From: a virus
Reading direction: 5' to 3' (one strand)
IMG/VR virus record: IMGVR_UViG_3300038825_000273
Span: 1 to 33,944 of that record
DNA length: 33,944 nt
The notes beneath the pieces are model-generated. The model made no database searches and was not told where the DNA came from. It was given only the letters and a program-made list of their open reading frames with translations. The position numbers were made by a program, and so were the translations under genes. This document shows, piece by piece, positions 1 to 6,540 of the stretch. The first letter of the stretch is position 1, and each line of letters begins with the position of its first letter.

Positions 1-99
1 GATGTCATTTATTAAGTAAATCGCATCTGCTTTAAGGTTAGGGTTAAAGGTAGAGTCTGAGTTAATCTCAAAAATATAATTGAATAGGTCGCTTGTAAC
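1..99. repeat. Terminal direct repeat, left copy (circular assembly overlap)
   Basis: The first 99 bases are identical to bases 33846-33944. The length, 99, is that of a common assembler k-mer, and a long gene continues in frame through the join, so this is best read as overlap left by assembling a circular or circularly permuted molecule, not as a biological terminal repeat. The unique unit is 33,845 bp. Confidence 0.95.
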
Positions 100-249
100 T
101 TTGCTATGTGGTAACTTAATAGTCTTAGAGAAACTAGCCTTCCTTTTATCGGGTTGCTCAATATCCTTAATACTGTAATTTATAACCGTACCTATTCCAT
201 TAATTAAAGGAATGTCTACTTCGTTTATTATTAACTTCTCTGTAACCAT
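1..249 (-). CDS. N-terminal part of the 965-aa tail/baseplate protein that crosses the join
   Basis: The ATG is at 249 and the frame runs open to base 1 (83 codons), then continues without interruption at 33845 into the long frame that ends at 31197, for a total of 965 residues. This part begins MVTEKLIINEVDIPL and contains a KRKASFSKTIKLP stretch followed by FNPNLKADA; I recall this kind of N-terminus from large tail proteins of Bacteroidota phages. The gene follows a 399-aa tail-like protein with no gap. In the linear window it appears as two pieces only because of where the circle was cut. Tail location is inferred from family resemblance and neighbours. Confidence 0.85.
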   Translation of the reverse strand, partial: MVTEKLIINEVDIPLINGIGTVINYSIKDIEQPDKRKASFSKTIKLPHSKVTSDLFNYIFEINSDSTFNPNLKADAIYLINDI

Positions 250-1449
250 TTACATTCTTTGTCTATAATCGTCATAACCTAGCTCTAGCTCTACTTCTAT
301 TTTGAACAGCTTGTCGCGTACTACTTTCTTTTTAGTGTAGTTAGTAGCCTTTATCTTAGCGACTGCTGTAAGTTCGTTCCCTTCTTGTAAGTATATCTCA
401 GGACTAGACATAAGTTCTAGTAACCAGTTGCTCTCCTCCTCGCTTATCCAGTCGGACATGAGCTTAATAGTTTCGCTTTTCTTAGTGTAGTAAGTTACCT
501 TTTCGCGCTCATTCATGCTATACACTATGTCATTGCCTACTACTGTGTCAACGTTTACCTTCATATCCTTGCGCTCTATGTCAGTCGTGGACATATCACC
601 TAAGTAAAAAGTAAAGCTATCAAATGCCCCTAAGTTGTTTTGGAATATTAAAGTGTTGGTATTGTACTTGCAGCTTTCCTCTAGTACAAAAGTTCTAGTT
701 TCTGAATAAGAGCCTACTCCTCTAGCTTGTATCTCATAAGAGCCTACTGTAGAATCTATAATAGGCTGCGCTCCTACCAATAAATTAGCTACATCTATAT
801 TATTTAAAGAAGCAGGAGAGCTAGGTACAAATTGAATGTCTGAGCTACTAGCTGTTACATCTATCTTTGCTCCTGCTAAAGGGCTGCCATTTAAATCAAA
901 TACATTTACGTTTATAAAAGTTATAGCAGGGTCATCCAAGTAATAAAGCCACCCATGAGAGTTTAAAGATACCTTATGGTTATCTGGCATATTGGTAAGA
1001 AACTTCTTAGTAACTCCATCTAGCTCGTACTCGGTAACATCCCAATTTATAAAAGGTCTTTTCTCTAAAGATGCATTAAAAGCCTTTCTGCTAGTGTCTA
1101 TTGTTAAGTCGGGATATTGTACTACAGTAGTGCCATACTCCTCGCCAAACTTTACGATATAAGATAGTGAGCTATTATCTGCGTCATAAGTTCCTGCATC
1201 TGCTGTAGGGTTACCCACATCGCTAGTTAAAGCAGATTCTAGCACTCTGTGAATATCTACCTTCCCCTTACTGTCGGATGGTCTTACTGGTATCCTAAGC
1301 CTTACTGTTTTAGTTGCTGAGCCATTTATATAGATATCTACTAAATGAGCAAAGTTAGGCTCTGTAGTATTGTCGGAGGTTATTAAGTACTCCATTTTAT
1401 TATAAACAGGCGCAAAGTCCTTAGGGGTTGCATTTATAATTATTGCCAT
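250..1449 (-). CDS. Tail/baseplate structural protein, 399 aa
   Basis: A 399-residue beta-rich protein. From about residue 270 it has an NNLGAFDSFTFYLGD stretch followed by an ERKDMKV segment, then a SDWISEEESNWLLELMSSPEIYL segment near residues 330-355 and a basic C-terminus. I recognise this pattern from tail-region proteins of Bacteroidota phages, where its exact role is not established. A middle segment (about 170-235) looks like an Ig-like or carbohydrate-binding beta domain. It lies directly between the tail-completion-like gene (2010) and the giant tail gene (249), touching both. A baseplate or distal-tail role is inferred from position; no enzymatic motif is visible. Confidence 0.7.
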   Translation of the reverse strand: MAIIINATPKDFAPVYNKMEYLITSDNTTEPNFAHLVDIYINGSATKTVRLRIPVRPSDSKGKVDIHRVLESALTSDVGNPTADAGTYDADNSSLSYIVKFGEEYGTTVVQYPDLTIDTSRKAFNASLEKRPFINWDVTEYELDGVTKKFLTNMPDNHKVSLNSHGWLYYLDDPAITFINVNVFDLNGSPLAGAKIDVTASSSDIQFVPSSPASLNNIDVANLLVGAQPIIDSTVGSYEIQARGVGSYSETRTFVLEESCKYNTNTLIFQNNLGAFDSFTFYLGDMSTTDIERKDMKVNVDTVVGNDIVYSMNEREKVTYYTKKSETIKLMSDWISEEESNWLLELMSSPEIYLQEGNELTAVAKIKATNYTKKKVVRDKLFKIEVELELGYDDYRQRM

Positions 1450-2010
1450 TTATTTTAGTTTTTTAAATTGCTCTGTTATTACTGCTCTTAAGTCCTCGCC
1501 TCCTGCTGCTGTTAAATCTTTTCTAAGTTTGTCTAGTCTTTGCTCAGTTACTACTTTGTCATAAAAGTGATTGCCTCTTATACCGTTCTGTTTCCAACTT
1601 CTAGCCATTGCAAAGGCTTGACTGTCTCTGTCTCCTGCCTTGTATTGCTTTCCTGCTAAACTTGTTATAGTAGTTCCTTTAGCTACAAATAAACCTTTAT
1701 TATTCATCCATTGCTTAGCAAAGTAAAAAGGTATTTTACTAGCAGTCATATAAGAGTACGGTGTGTTATTCTTTACTGTCTTAGTACCGTTTACTCCCTT
1801 GTTTACATAATCGTAATAGTCCTTTAGTTTAAGTTGGAATAAATAACCTTGTCCATTAACTACAGCAGTAAAGTCTATCTGCTCTGCTAAGTCTCCACTA
1901 ACATAAGCCTTATCTTTAACAAGCTGCGCCCTTAAGTCTGTTTGCATTTCATTGCCAAACTCTTTAAGTACATCTGTTATTGTGCTATGTGGTGTGGCTA
2001 TTTCGGTCAT
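1450..2010 (-). CDS. Probable tail completion / head-tail joining protein, 186 aa
   Basis: A 186-residue soluble protein that overlaps the end of the chaperone extension frame by 4 nt. It contains a YYDYVNKGVNGTK motif near residues 65-77, an aromatic PFYFAKQWMNNKGLF segment, and an AFAMARSWKQNGIRGNHFYDKV stretch near 131-153. The organisation (short helix, beta segment around a glycine-rich loop, C-terminal helix) resembles HK97 gp10-like tail completion proteins that sit beside tail genes, but I see no signature that fixes the family. The position between tail chaperones and baseplate-like genes supports a virion assembly role. Confidence 0.55.
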   Translation of the reverse strand: MTEIATPHSTITDVLKEFGNEMQTDLRAQLVKDKAYVSGDLAEQIDFTAVVNGQGYLFQLKLKDYYDYVNKGVNGTKTVKNNTPYSYMTASKIPFYFAKQWMNNKGLFVAKGTTITSLAGKQYKAGDRDSQAFAMARSWKQNGIRGNHFYDKVVTEQRLDKLRKDLTAAGGEDLRAVITEQFKKLK

Positions 2011-2294
2011 CTTCTTTTTAGTTCTTCAATCCTTCTTTGTGCTGCTTCTGCTTTTTGTTTCTCCTTTACAAAGCTGCATATATTTAGAAACTCAATCACG
2101 TTCATTTTTTCGTAATAGGGTCTTTTTGTAAAGTCTCCATTGCAGAGATTATCGAGTGTGGCAATCCAACCCCATCGCTCTGCAAATCCTTCGCTACTTC
2201 CAAAATCGCGGTCTTGCTCTGTTCTGTCATCTTCTCCAGTTTCTGACTCAAATAATCCTGCATACATTTCGTTAAGCTCTGAGATAGATTGCAA
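2007..2294 (-). CDS. Tail assembly chaperone, frameshift extension (GT-like T domain)
   Basis: This frame encodes 95 residues and overlaps the end of the 226-aa chaperone by 193 nt in the -1 frame. Its first possible start is a TTG inside a run of nine T residues, so I read it as the extension made by -1 frameshifting and not as a separate gene; the fused product would be 258 residues (163 + 95). The ERWGWIATLDNLCNGDF segment and the C-terminal helix FLNICSFVKEKQKAEAAQRR are the kind of sequence found in T-domain extensions of Bacteroidota phages. By analogy with lambda gpGT it would help load the tail tube protein onto the tape measure. Confidence 0.75.
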   Translation of the reverse strand: MQSISELNEMYAGLFESETGEDDRTEQDRDFGSSEGFAERWGWIATLDNLCNGDFTKRPYYEKMNVIEFLNICSFVKEKQKAEAAQRRIEELKRR

Positions 2295-2782
2295 AAAAAA
2301 ACAGCGATAGGGTAAGCATCTTCTATTGACATTGTATTACGTATGTCATCCGCTAGGTTGCGAAAGTAGCTAGGCTCTATTGCCATTACTTTGTTATTCT
2401 TATCTACCGGAAAGATAACACTAGCTAGAATGTCAGGCATCTGCTCAATATGTACATTAGGGTTATCTGCAAAGCCTTTTAAGTAAGTTGTAAAGCTCAT
2501 ATATTGCCCTGCTTCTAAATCATTAACATGATTAACTATTCCGTACCGTTTACCGTTAATAGTGAAATATTGTTTTAGTATTCGGCTAGGCTCAACTAAT
2601 AAATGGCTAAGGTCAATAGCTAACTCAGAAGGTTTACATTTAAGTACATCCTCTCGTTTGTTGAAAATACACAATAGGTCTATAGTCCTAGTAAAAGGGT
2701 TATCGTATTCGGCACTCCTTATTTTATTGATTTGAATATAATCTTTTACAAGTACCTCTTTAAGGCTCTTTGGTATTCTCAT
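2102..2782 (-). CDS. Tail assembly chaperone (G-like), 226 aa
   Basis: Starts at an ATG preceded by the recurring 33-nt late element (2783-2815). The protein is 226 residues, largely helical, with DYIQINKIRSAEYDNPFTRT near the N-terminus and YGIVNHVNDLEAGQYMSF in the middle, a layout familiar from chaperone-like proteins next to tail genes in Bacteroidota phages. At codons 161-164 it reads V-F-F-C through a nine-T run, where a -1 slip gives the longer GT-like form. The unshifted form ends at 2102. Normally such genes lie before the tape measure gene; here the tape measure is several genes further on. Function is inferred from architecture and the frameshift site. Confidence 0.75.
   Translation of the reverse strand: MRIPKSLKEVLVKDYIQINKIRSAEYDNPFTRTIDLLCIFNKREDVLKCKPSELAIDLSHLLVEPSRILKQYFTINGKRYGIVNHVNDLEAGQYMSFTTYLKGFADNPNVHIEQMPDILASVIFPVDKNNKVMAIEPSYFRNLADDIRNTMSIEDAYPIAVFFCNLSQSLTKCMQDYLSQKLEKMTEQSKTAILEVAKDLQSDGVGLPHSIISAMETLQKDPITKK
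2292..2302 (-). promoter_or_regulatory. Slippery run (T9) for -1 ribosomal frameshifting
   Basis: On the coding strand the sequence is G, nine T, G. The frame-0 codons are GTT TTT TTT TGC; a -1 slip on T TTT TTT moves the ribosome into the downstream frame, which stays open to 2007. The site sits about 190 nt before the frame-0 stop, the arrangement expected for tail chaperone G/GT pairs. A homopolymer can also be miscounted by sequencing, but both frames carry sensible protein sequence. Confidence 0.7.
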
Positions 2783-2815
2783 ATTGTCTATTGTAAAAAA
2801 TTAAATTAGTTGTAT
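2783..2815 (-). promoter_or_regulatory. 33-nt late start-codon element, copy 1 (before tail chaperone)
   Basis: Coding strand: ATACAA, 15 nt, ACAATAGACAAT, then the ATG at 2782. The same words with the same 15-nt spacing precede the starts at 25089 and 27346, and a weaker copy precedes 20254. Whether it acts as a phage late promoter or a translation signal cannot be told from sequence. Confidence 0.65.
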
Positions 2816-2816
2816 A

Positions 2817-4025
2817 TTAATACACAAAATACTTTCCTGAACTTTGCATAGTTTTTAAAGCGTGGTTAGTTATTGCCCTACTCATTACGTAATCATCGTG
2901 TAAGCCTACAGGAGCTGAGTACTTTATAGCTCTTGTCTTTAGGTTGTATTCATAAGTAAATACTTCTAGCTCGTTAATCTGCCAGTCGTGTCCTATTATA
3001 CCTATATCCTTATTCTCAAACTTTACGATCAAGTCCTCAACTATATTTTGTTTGCTTTTGGATGTAGTTACAAATGGCTGTATAGAGTTCTTATTATAAG
3101 CTACCTTATTACGTATCTGTTCAAATATAGCATCCTGCGCTCCGTTGCTTTCTATTAAGGTATTAGGTCTGTACTTGTTTAATTGCTCTACAATGTTATT
3201 AATAATTGTACTCCATTCCATGTGCCTCCATCTTTCGGAATATACCTCTATATTGTTTGAATCTACAATAGTCAAAACTGTATAATCGTCCGACCTACCT
3301 AAGTCAATCCCTGCATAAAGGCTAGACGTATTTACAGACGTTTTAACACACTCTTGTATGTTTCTGAATACACTACTCCCATTATCTAAGAACTCGGCTA
3401 AATACTCTTGTTTAAATACATGGTCGGGTAAGTTCCTTTCTGCTTCTCTTATTTCTTCGGGGTCTATAAATGGGTTATCGTAGCTACTACCTCTAAATGA
3501 AATATAGTTGCTATTGTGTTCTGCTAGGTTGAATAGGTTGTAAAATTGATTCTTGCCTTTTGGAGTTGATAGTATTAAAACTTTCTTACCTCTAACCAAT
3601 ACGGTTGCTTTTAGTACTTCATTCCATGCCTCAGGTCTAAAGAAAGCGAACTCATCGCATATAAGAGCGTCAAAGGTTTCACCTCTTATAGAATCGTATG
3701 CATCTGCTGAGTAGAATTGAATAGAGCTTTTTGTGTCGAACTCTATTATTAAATCTCCCTTATTAATACTGGTTACAAATGGACTACCCTGCAAAGCCTT
3801 TTCCATGTCCTTAAAAACTTTCTTGGCTTGTTTATAGATAGGGGATACCCAGCCTATTTGCCATGATGCATTTTCTAACGCCCATTTAATACATTGGTTC
3901 TCGCCTAGTGTAGATTTACCGAATTGCCTACCAATAGAAACAATACAGTACTTTATATCTGTTTCTAGTGCCTTATGTATTTCTAACTGTTTAGCGTGTG
4001 GATTGTATAGCTTAGTGTGTCCGAT
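2817..4025 (-). CDS. terL: Terminase large subunit, 402 aa, apparent non-AUG start
   Basis: The DNA-packaging ATPase-nuclease. Counting from an ATC codon at 4025, the Walker A motif GRQFGKST is at residues 32-39, Walker B LICDE at 121-125, the coupling motif STP at about 153-155, and the RNase-H-like nuclease acids are D241 (AGIDLG), E292 (LIES) and D377/D378 (LHDDY). The first ATG in this frame is only at 3806, after Walker A, so a start there would remove the ATPase motif. The frame is bounded upstream by the TAA stop of the small subunit (4029-4031), which is in the same frame, and no ATG, GTG, TTG or CTG lies between. ATC at 4025 gives an N-terminus (GHTKLYNPHAKQLEIHKAL) where TerL proteins usually begin. 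Confidence 0.9.
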   Translation of the reverse strand: MGHTKLYNPHAKQLEIHKALETDIKYCIVSIGRQFGKSTLGENQCIKWALENASWQIGWVSPIYKQAKKVFKDMEKALQGSPFVTSINKGDLIIEFDTKSSIQFYSADAYDSIRGETFDALICDEFAFFRPEAWNEVLKATVLVRGKKVLILSTPKGKNQFYNLFNLAEHNSNYISFRGSSYDNPFIDPEEIREAERNLPDHVFKQEYLAEFLDNGSSVFRNIQECVKTSVNTSSLYAGIDLGRSDDYTVLTIVDSNNIEVYSERWRHMEWSTIINNIVEQLNKYRPNTLIESNGAQDAIFEQIRNKVAYNKNSIQPFVTTSKSKQNIVEDLIVKFENKDIGIIGHDWQINELEVFTYEYNLKTRAIKYSAPVGLHDDYVMSRAITNHALKTMQSSGKYFVY

Positions 4026-4028
4026 AGC

Positions 4029-4487
4029 TTATGTATTCCAAGAGGTTGTATGTGTTTTAATCGTATGGTTATGCTCTACCTTTTCGGGCTCGTTTAATCC
4101 AGTTAGTTTAGCAATAAACTCTAAGGCTCTTAATTTATCCTTGTTACTAGTTTGATTCATTATACGGTAAAACGCTTGTTTATCTTCTTTACTGAGTTCG
4201 TTATTAGCGCCTAGTTTAAATGTGTAGTCTGCATCTGAAATAATTTCTAAAGCTCCTTTAACTAATGCTGCTCTAGTTATTCCATGCTTGTTGCTTTCGT
4301 TCTCTCTTAGTTTTTCAATGGTTGCCCTAATGTTGTCCTTTGCTACTAAGTGACTTGCCTTAGATGTTAACCAATCTGCATCGGGATTAGTGACATTATA
4401 AGCCTGTCTATACGCTTCTGTTTGGTTACCTAGTGTAACACATAGCTCTGCAAATTTCTGTTCCTTAGGTGTTAGCTCCTTACTCAT
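4029..4487 (-). CDS. terS: Terminase small subunit, 152 aa
   Basis: Begins MSKELTPKEQKFAELCV, the typical opening of Terminase_2 family small subunits, followed by GNQTEAYRQAYNV (helix-turn-helix for DNA recognition, about residues 20-50) and a coiled helical centre (ATIEKLRENE). The C-terminus is polar and histidine-rich. The length is normal for the family. It recognises the phage packaging site and presents it to the large subunit encoded immediately downstream; its stop codon and the start of terL lie within a few bases. Its start overlaps the previous gene by 8 nt. Confidence 0.9.
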   Translation of the reverse strand: MSKELTPKEQKFAELCVTLGNQTEAYRQAYNVTNPDADWLTSKASHLVAKDNIRATIEKLRENESNKHGITRAALVKGALEIISDADYTFKLGANNELSKEDKQAFYRIMNQTSNKDKLRALEFIAKLTGLNEPEKVEHNHTIKTHTTSWNT

Positions 4488-4764
4488 TGTTTAGTATGTT
4501 TTCTGTTTTGTTTATCCAGTCCTCGCTTTTATTTGGGTGCTTAACGTGTAGCAGCTCATGTATTATATCTGCCTCCGTTAGTTCTCTGTCATGGTAGATA
4601 GTTCCTACCTTATTTTCTTTGTTTATTTCTATGCCTATAAAGTACCTGTCTTTTATTGGACAATCATTGTCATAAACCACTTGAGCAGGGTGTATCTCTT
4701 GTATTAAGAAAGTCCACTCTTTTAAGTCTAGTTTACTTTGCCATTTAGATACTTTCTTGTCCAT
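4480..4764 (-). CDS. Small HExxH metalloprotease-like protein, 94 aa
   Basis: I place the start at 4764, where the ATG overlaps the upstream stop as TAATG; a longer frame exists but would overlap the upstream membrane gene by almost 90 nt. Near the C-terminus (about residues 74-82) is ADIIHELLHVKHP, a clear HExxH zinc-binding motif with a further histidine close by. The preceding segment is a compact alpha/beta region with IGIEINKENKVGTIYHDRE. The domain looks like a minimal gluzincin/metzincin-type fold as seen in some phage proteins. Substrate unknown. It overlaps terS by 8 nt and is the last of the small-gene run. Confidence 0.7.
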   Translation of the reverse strand: MDKKVSKWQSKLDLKEWTFLIQEIHPAQVVYDNDCPIKDRYFIGIEINKENKVGTIYHDRELTEADIIHELLHVKHPNKSEDWINKTENILNNE

Positions 4765-5018
4765 TAGTTTAATATAAAATACATACTTAATAATGCTCCT
4801 ACTGTATAACCTATAGAAGAAGACAAAGCTAGGTAAAACCTTTCTAACCATGTTTTAGCATCTGCTACAAAGCCTGCAAAAGGTAAAGCTATAAAAGGAC
4901 CAACAAAAGCCCAAAACATTGTATTAATCATTGCTTTATCTGCTACACTATTTATATACATTGTGCTACCTATTTCTAAAAACAAAGCAGAAAAAAAAAT
5001 AATTAAATGTCTAGCCAT
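4764..5018 (-). CDS. Small multi-pass membrane protein, 84 aa
   Basis: An 84-residue hydrophobic protein with an N-terminal segment (about 3-20), a second (about 33-52, MFWAFVGPFIALPFAGF) and a third (about 64-83, ALSSSIGYTVGALLSMYFIL); a KTWLER linker separates the last two. I recall similar short proteins from other phages, annotated only as membrane proteins. Start and stop overlap both neighbours (8 nt and TAATG), which supports the frame. No function can be assigned. Confidence 0.7.
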   Translation of the reverse strand: MARHLIIFFSALFLEIGSTMYINSVADKAMINTMFWAFVGPFIALPFAGFVADAKTWLERFYLALSSSIGYTVGALLSMYFILN

Positions 5019-5169
5019 AGAACTCAGTCTTATCTAGTTTAAACTTTCCTATTCCATTCTCATTGAATGAGCATATAATATACTTCTTAGTCTCGTGACT
5101 TATGTATATTTTTTTGTCTTTGTATGTGTATTCTTTGCTCCAGTCCATTGCTTCATATTCTTTTACCAT
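5011..5169 (-). CDS. Hypothetical protein, 52 aa
   Basis: ATG at 5169, TAG at 5011-5013. The protein starts MVKEYEAMDWSKEYTYKDKK and continues with short beta-strand-like alternation (KIYISHETKKYIICSF) ending in KTEFYG. It is soluble, with no recognisable motif. The gene overlaps the next by 8 nt and the previous by 17 nt, which fits the compact packing of this region and supports it being real. Confidence 0.6.
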   Translation of the reverse strand: MVKEYEAMDWSKEYTYKDKKIYISHETKKYIICSFNENGIGKFKLDKTEFYG

Positions 5170-5317
5170 TCTGCTCTATTCTATTTCTGTTTAACATTTT
5201 TTCGTTTACCTCGCTATTGTTTACCACTTCAAATATAAAGTTACTGGGTAAGTATCTCCATCTTTGAATTAAAGAGGCATACTGTAGAGCTTTATAGTGT
5301 TTACGTTTTATCTTCAT
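5153..5317 (-). CDS. Hypothetical basic protein, 54 aa
   Basis: ATG at 5317, TGA at 5153-5155. A 54-residue basic protein beginning MKIKRKHYKALQYASLIQRW, followed by YLPSNFIFEVVNNSEVNEKM and a polar, basic end. Overlaps a 29-residue gene upstream by 17 nt and a 52-residue gene downstream by 17 nt. A nucleic-acid-binding role would fit the charge but there is no motif to support it. Confidence 0.5.
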   Translation of the reverse strand: MKIKRKHYKALQYASLIQRWRYLPSNFIFEVVNNSEVNEKMLNRNRIEQNGKRI

Positions 5318-5390
5318 ATTTCTTTTTTAATACAATAAAGCAAATTATAAATAATGCAAATACCCAACTAAATAACGCTATATCTTCCAT
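5301..5390 (-). CDS. Tiny single-pass membrane peptide, 29 aa
   Basis: ATG at 5390, TAA at 5301-5303. The sequence is a short polar start (MEDIA), one hydrophobic helix (LFSWVFALFIICFIVL) and a charged tail (KKKYEDKT), i.e. a textbook N-out/C-in single-span peptide. It lies in the only gap between the kinase-like gene and the basic 54-residue gene, which supports translation. Function unknown. Confidence 0.5.
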   Translation of the reverse strand: MEDIALFSWVFALFIICFIVLKKKYEDKT

Positions 5391-5399
5391 TTTTTTTGT

Positions 5400-5756
5400 T
5401 TAATACATTTTACTTATTCGTTCGTTAATTCCGTAGTCTAGTAATACTTGCTTTCCTTTGTACATTCCCCAATTTTGCAGCTTATATAAATCGCAGTTAT
5501 CTATATCAAAATTACTTACTATTTTTTTTATTTTCTTTACGTAGTTATAATCTAACACATCTAAAGGCTCGCATCTTATTTGTATAACTATTCCAAATCT
5601 ACTCCAAACTAATGGAGCTAAATTACATAAAGCATTATACTTATTATAAACTTTCTTTTCATTCTTTCCTTGTAAGTAGCCTCGTCTATCAAAAGGTATT
5701 TTAAGGACTTTCTTTTTACCTATAAATACCAGTCGTGTAGATAGTTTAATCTTCAT
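5400..5756 (-). CDS. Small protein with protein-kinase-like features, 118 aa
   Basis: I do not recognise this with certainty. The order of elements is reminiscent of a drastically reduced kinase fold: VLKIP with K19 (like the ATP-binding lysine), E33 in NEKKVYNKY (like the alpha-C glutamate), a hinge-like IQIRCEPLD, then DLYKLQNWG (D89, N95) and VLLDYG (D107, like DFG). Kinases are normally more than twice this length, so it would be a mini- or pseudokinase. It overlaps the upstream 53-residue gene by 11 nt. An alternative is an unrelated phage-specific fold with chance resemblance. Confidence 0.55.
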   Translation of the reverse strand: MKIKLSTRLVFIGKKKVLKIPFDRRGYLQGKNEKKVYNKYNALCNLAPLVWSRFGIVIQIRCEPLDVLDYNYVKKIKKIVSNFDIDNCDLYKLQNWGMYKGKQVLLDYGINERISKMY

Positions 5757-5907
5757 ATAAGTTTATAAAATATACTTCTCCCTCTGTTTCTATAGTAGCA
5801 TTAGCTGCCCATATCGTAATGTAACCATTCATGTACTCTGTAACCATGTAAAGCTGTCCATCCTCATGCACTTCTAAGCAGTAACTATATACGTTCTCCT
5901 GTTCCAT
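5746..5907 (-). CDS. Hypothetical protein, 53 aa
   Basis: ATG at 5907, TAA at 5746-5748. A small acidic protein (MEQENVYSYCLEVHEDGQLY at the start, then MVTEYMNGYITIW and an acidic end). Alternating hydrophobic residues suggest a small beta sheet. It overlaps the upstream gene by 23 nt and the downstream gene by 11 nt, consistent with the packing around it. No family recognised. Confidence 0.55.
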   Translation of the reverse strand: MEQENVYSYCLEVHEDGQLYMVTEYMNGYITIWAANATIETEGEVYFINLYED

Positions 5908-6295
5908 ACTCATCCACTAGCTTATTATACCCTGCTATCATTCTCTCGTAATACTTCTGTCTGCATATACCACAACCTAAATTTACTCTTACATTCTTTT
6001 GAGTTTCTATGTACTTAACAAACAAAGTCGCTATTGCTTCATTTACTTCTTTTAGTGGAGAGATAGCTTTTACTTTTTTGTACGCTTTCAAGTGTGGTAA
6101 GTAAGGTTCTAGCTCCTCAAATAATGGATGCTTTTGTTTTATCCCTTTAAATGGTTCTAAGTGCTTTCCATGTGCTTCGTCTGGCATAGCATCTAACCAC
6201 TCTAAAAGGAGTTCTCTAGGCATTCCTTTAGTGTTTAATCCTAGTTTACTTGCATAGCTTCTTAAAGCTCCCCATTTTAACTCTCTATAATCCAT
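5885..6295 (-). CDS. SAP-like domain protein, 136 aa
   Basis: The start at 6295 overlaps the upstream TAA as TAATG; a longer frame would overlap the membrane gene by 82 nt and add an unlikely hydrophobic leader. Residues 1-33 (ELKWGALRSYASKLGLNTKGMPRELLLEWL) form a helix-loop-helix like SAP/HeH DNA-binding modules. The C-terminal third has CGICRQKYYERM, a CxxC pair that could bind metal, within a helical region. A DNA- or nucleoprotein-related role is plausible; I cannot name it. Confidence 0.65.
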   Translation of the reverse strand: MDYRELKWGALRSYASKLGLNTKGMPRELLLEWLDAMPDEAHGKHLEPFKGIKQKHPLFEELEPYLPHLKAYKKVKAISPLKEVNEAIATLFVKYIETQKNVRVNLGCGICRQKYYERMIAGYNKLVDEYGTGERI

Positions 6296-6540
6296 TAGTC
6301 TTGTTTTGCAAAGTATAAAAATATAACCATATAAGTAATGTCCATAAAAGCAATAGAGAAAGTTAAGCCTAACCAAAACGATAAACAGTAAGCACAGTTT
6401 AAAGGCTTAAAATCTAAAGTGTAAAGTATCTTACTTATCGGTTGGTAAACATACTTAAACCCTTCTTTAGTTGTGAATGTTTGTTTGAATAAGCTAGTCC
6501 ATCCTAAGATAGCTAGTATCGAAATTATTATTGTGCTCAT
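6295..6540 (-). CDS. Membrane protein with CxxC-L-FW motif, 81 aa
   Basis: Two or three hydrophobic segments: about 2-15, then 52-75 (FWLGLTFSIAFMDITYMVIFLYF). Between them is LNCAYCLSFW (C49, C52), which resembles the CxxCLxFW signature of small DUF1360-like membrane proteins known in phages and bacteria. It is translationally coupled to the sigma-like gene upstream (4-nt overlap) and to the SAP-like gene downstream (TAATG). Function unknown. Confidence 0.65.
   Translation of the reverse strand: MSTIIISILAILGWTSLFKQTFTTKEGFKYVYQPISKILYTLDFKPLNCAYCLSFWLGLTFSIAFMDITYMVIFLYFAKQD

Noticed and set aside
1-99. Biological direct terminal repeat like that of T7-type phages
   Set aside because: Exactly 99 bp equals a usual assembly k-mer and a gene reads through; such a short terminal repeat is atypical for T7-type genomes.
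2007-2294. 95-residue frame as an independent gene starting with TTG
   Set aside because: The TTG is inside the nine-T run; the protein resembles a chaperone extension, so frameshifting is the better explanation.
4480-4851. Longer 123-residue version of the HExxH protein
   Set aside because: It overlaps the upstream membrane gene by 88 nt; the ATG at 4764 overlaps the stop as TAATG.
5226-5236. TATATTTG box inside the 54-aa gene as another promoter
   Set aside because: It lacks the TAK flank shared by the five intergenic copies and lies inside coding sequence of an AT-rich genome, so chance is likely.
5885-6376. Longer 163-residue version of the SAP-like protein
   Set aside because: The extra N-terminus is hydrophobic and reads through the upstream membrane gene; the TAATG start at 6295 fits better.
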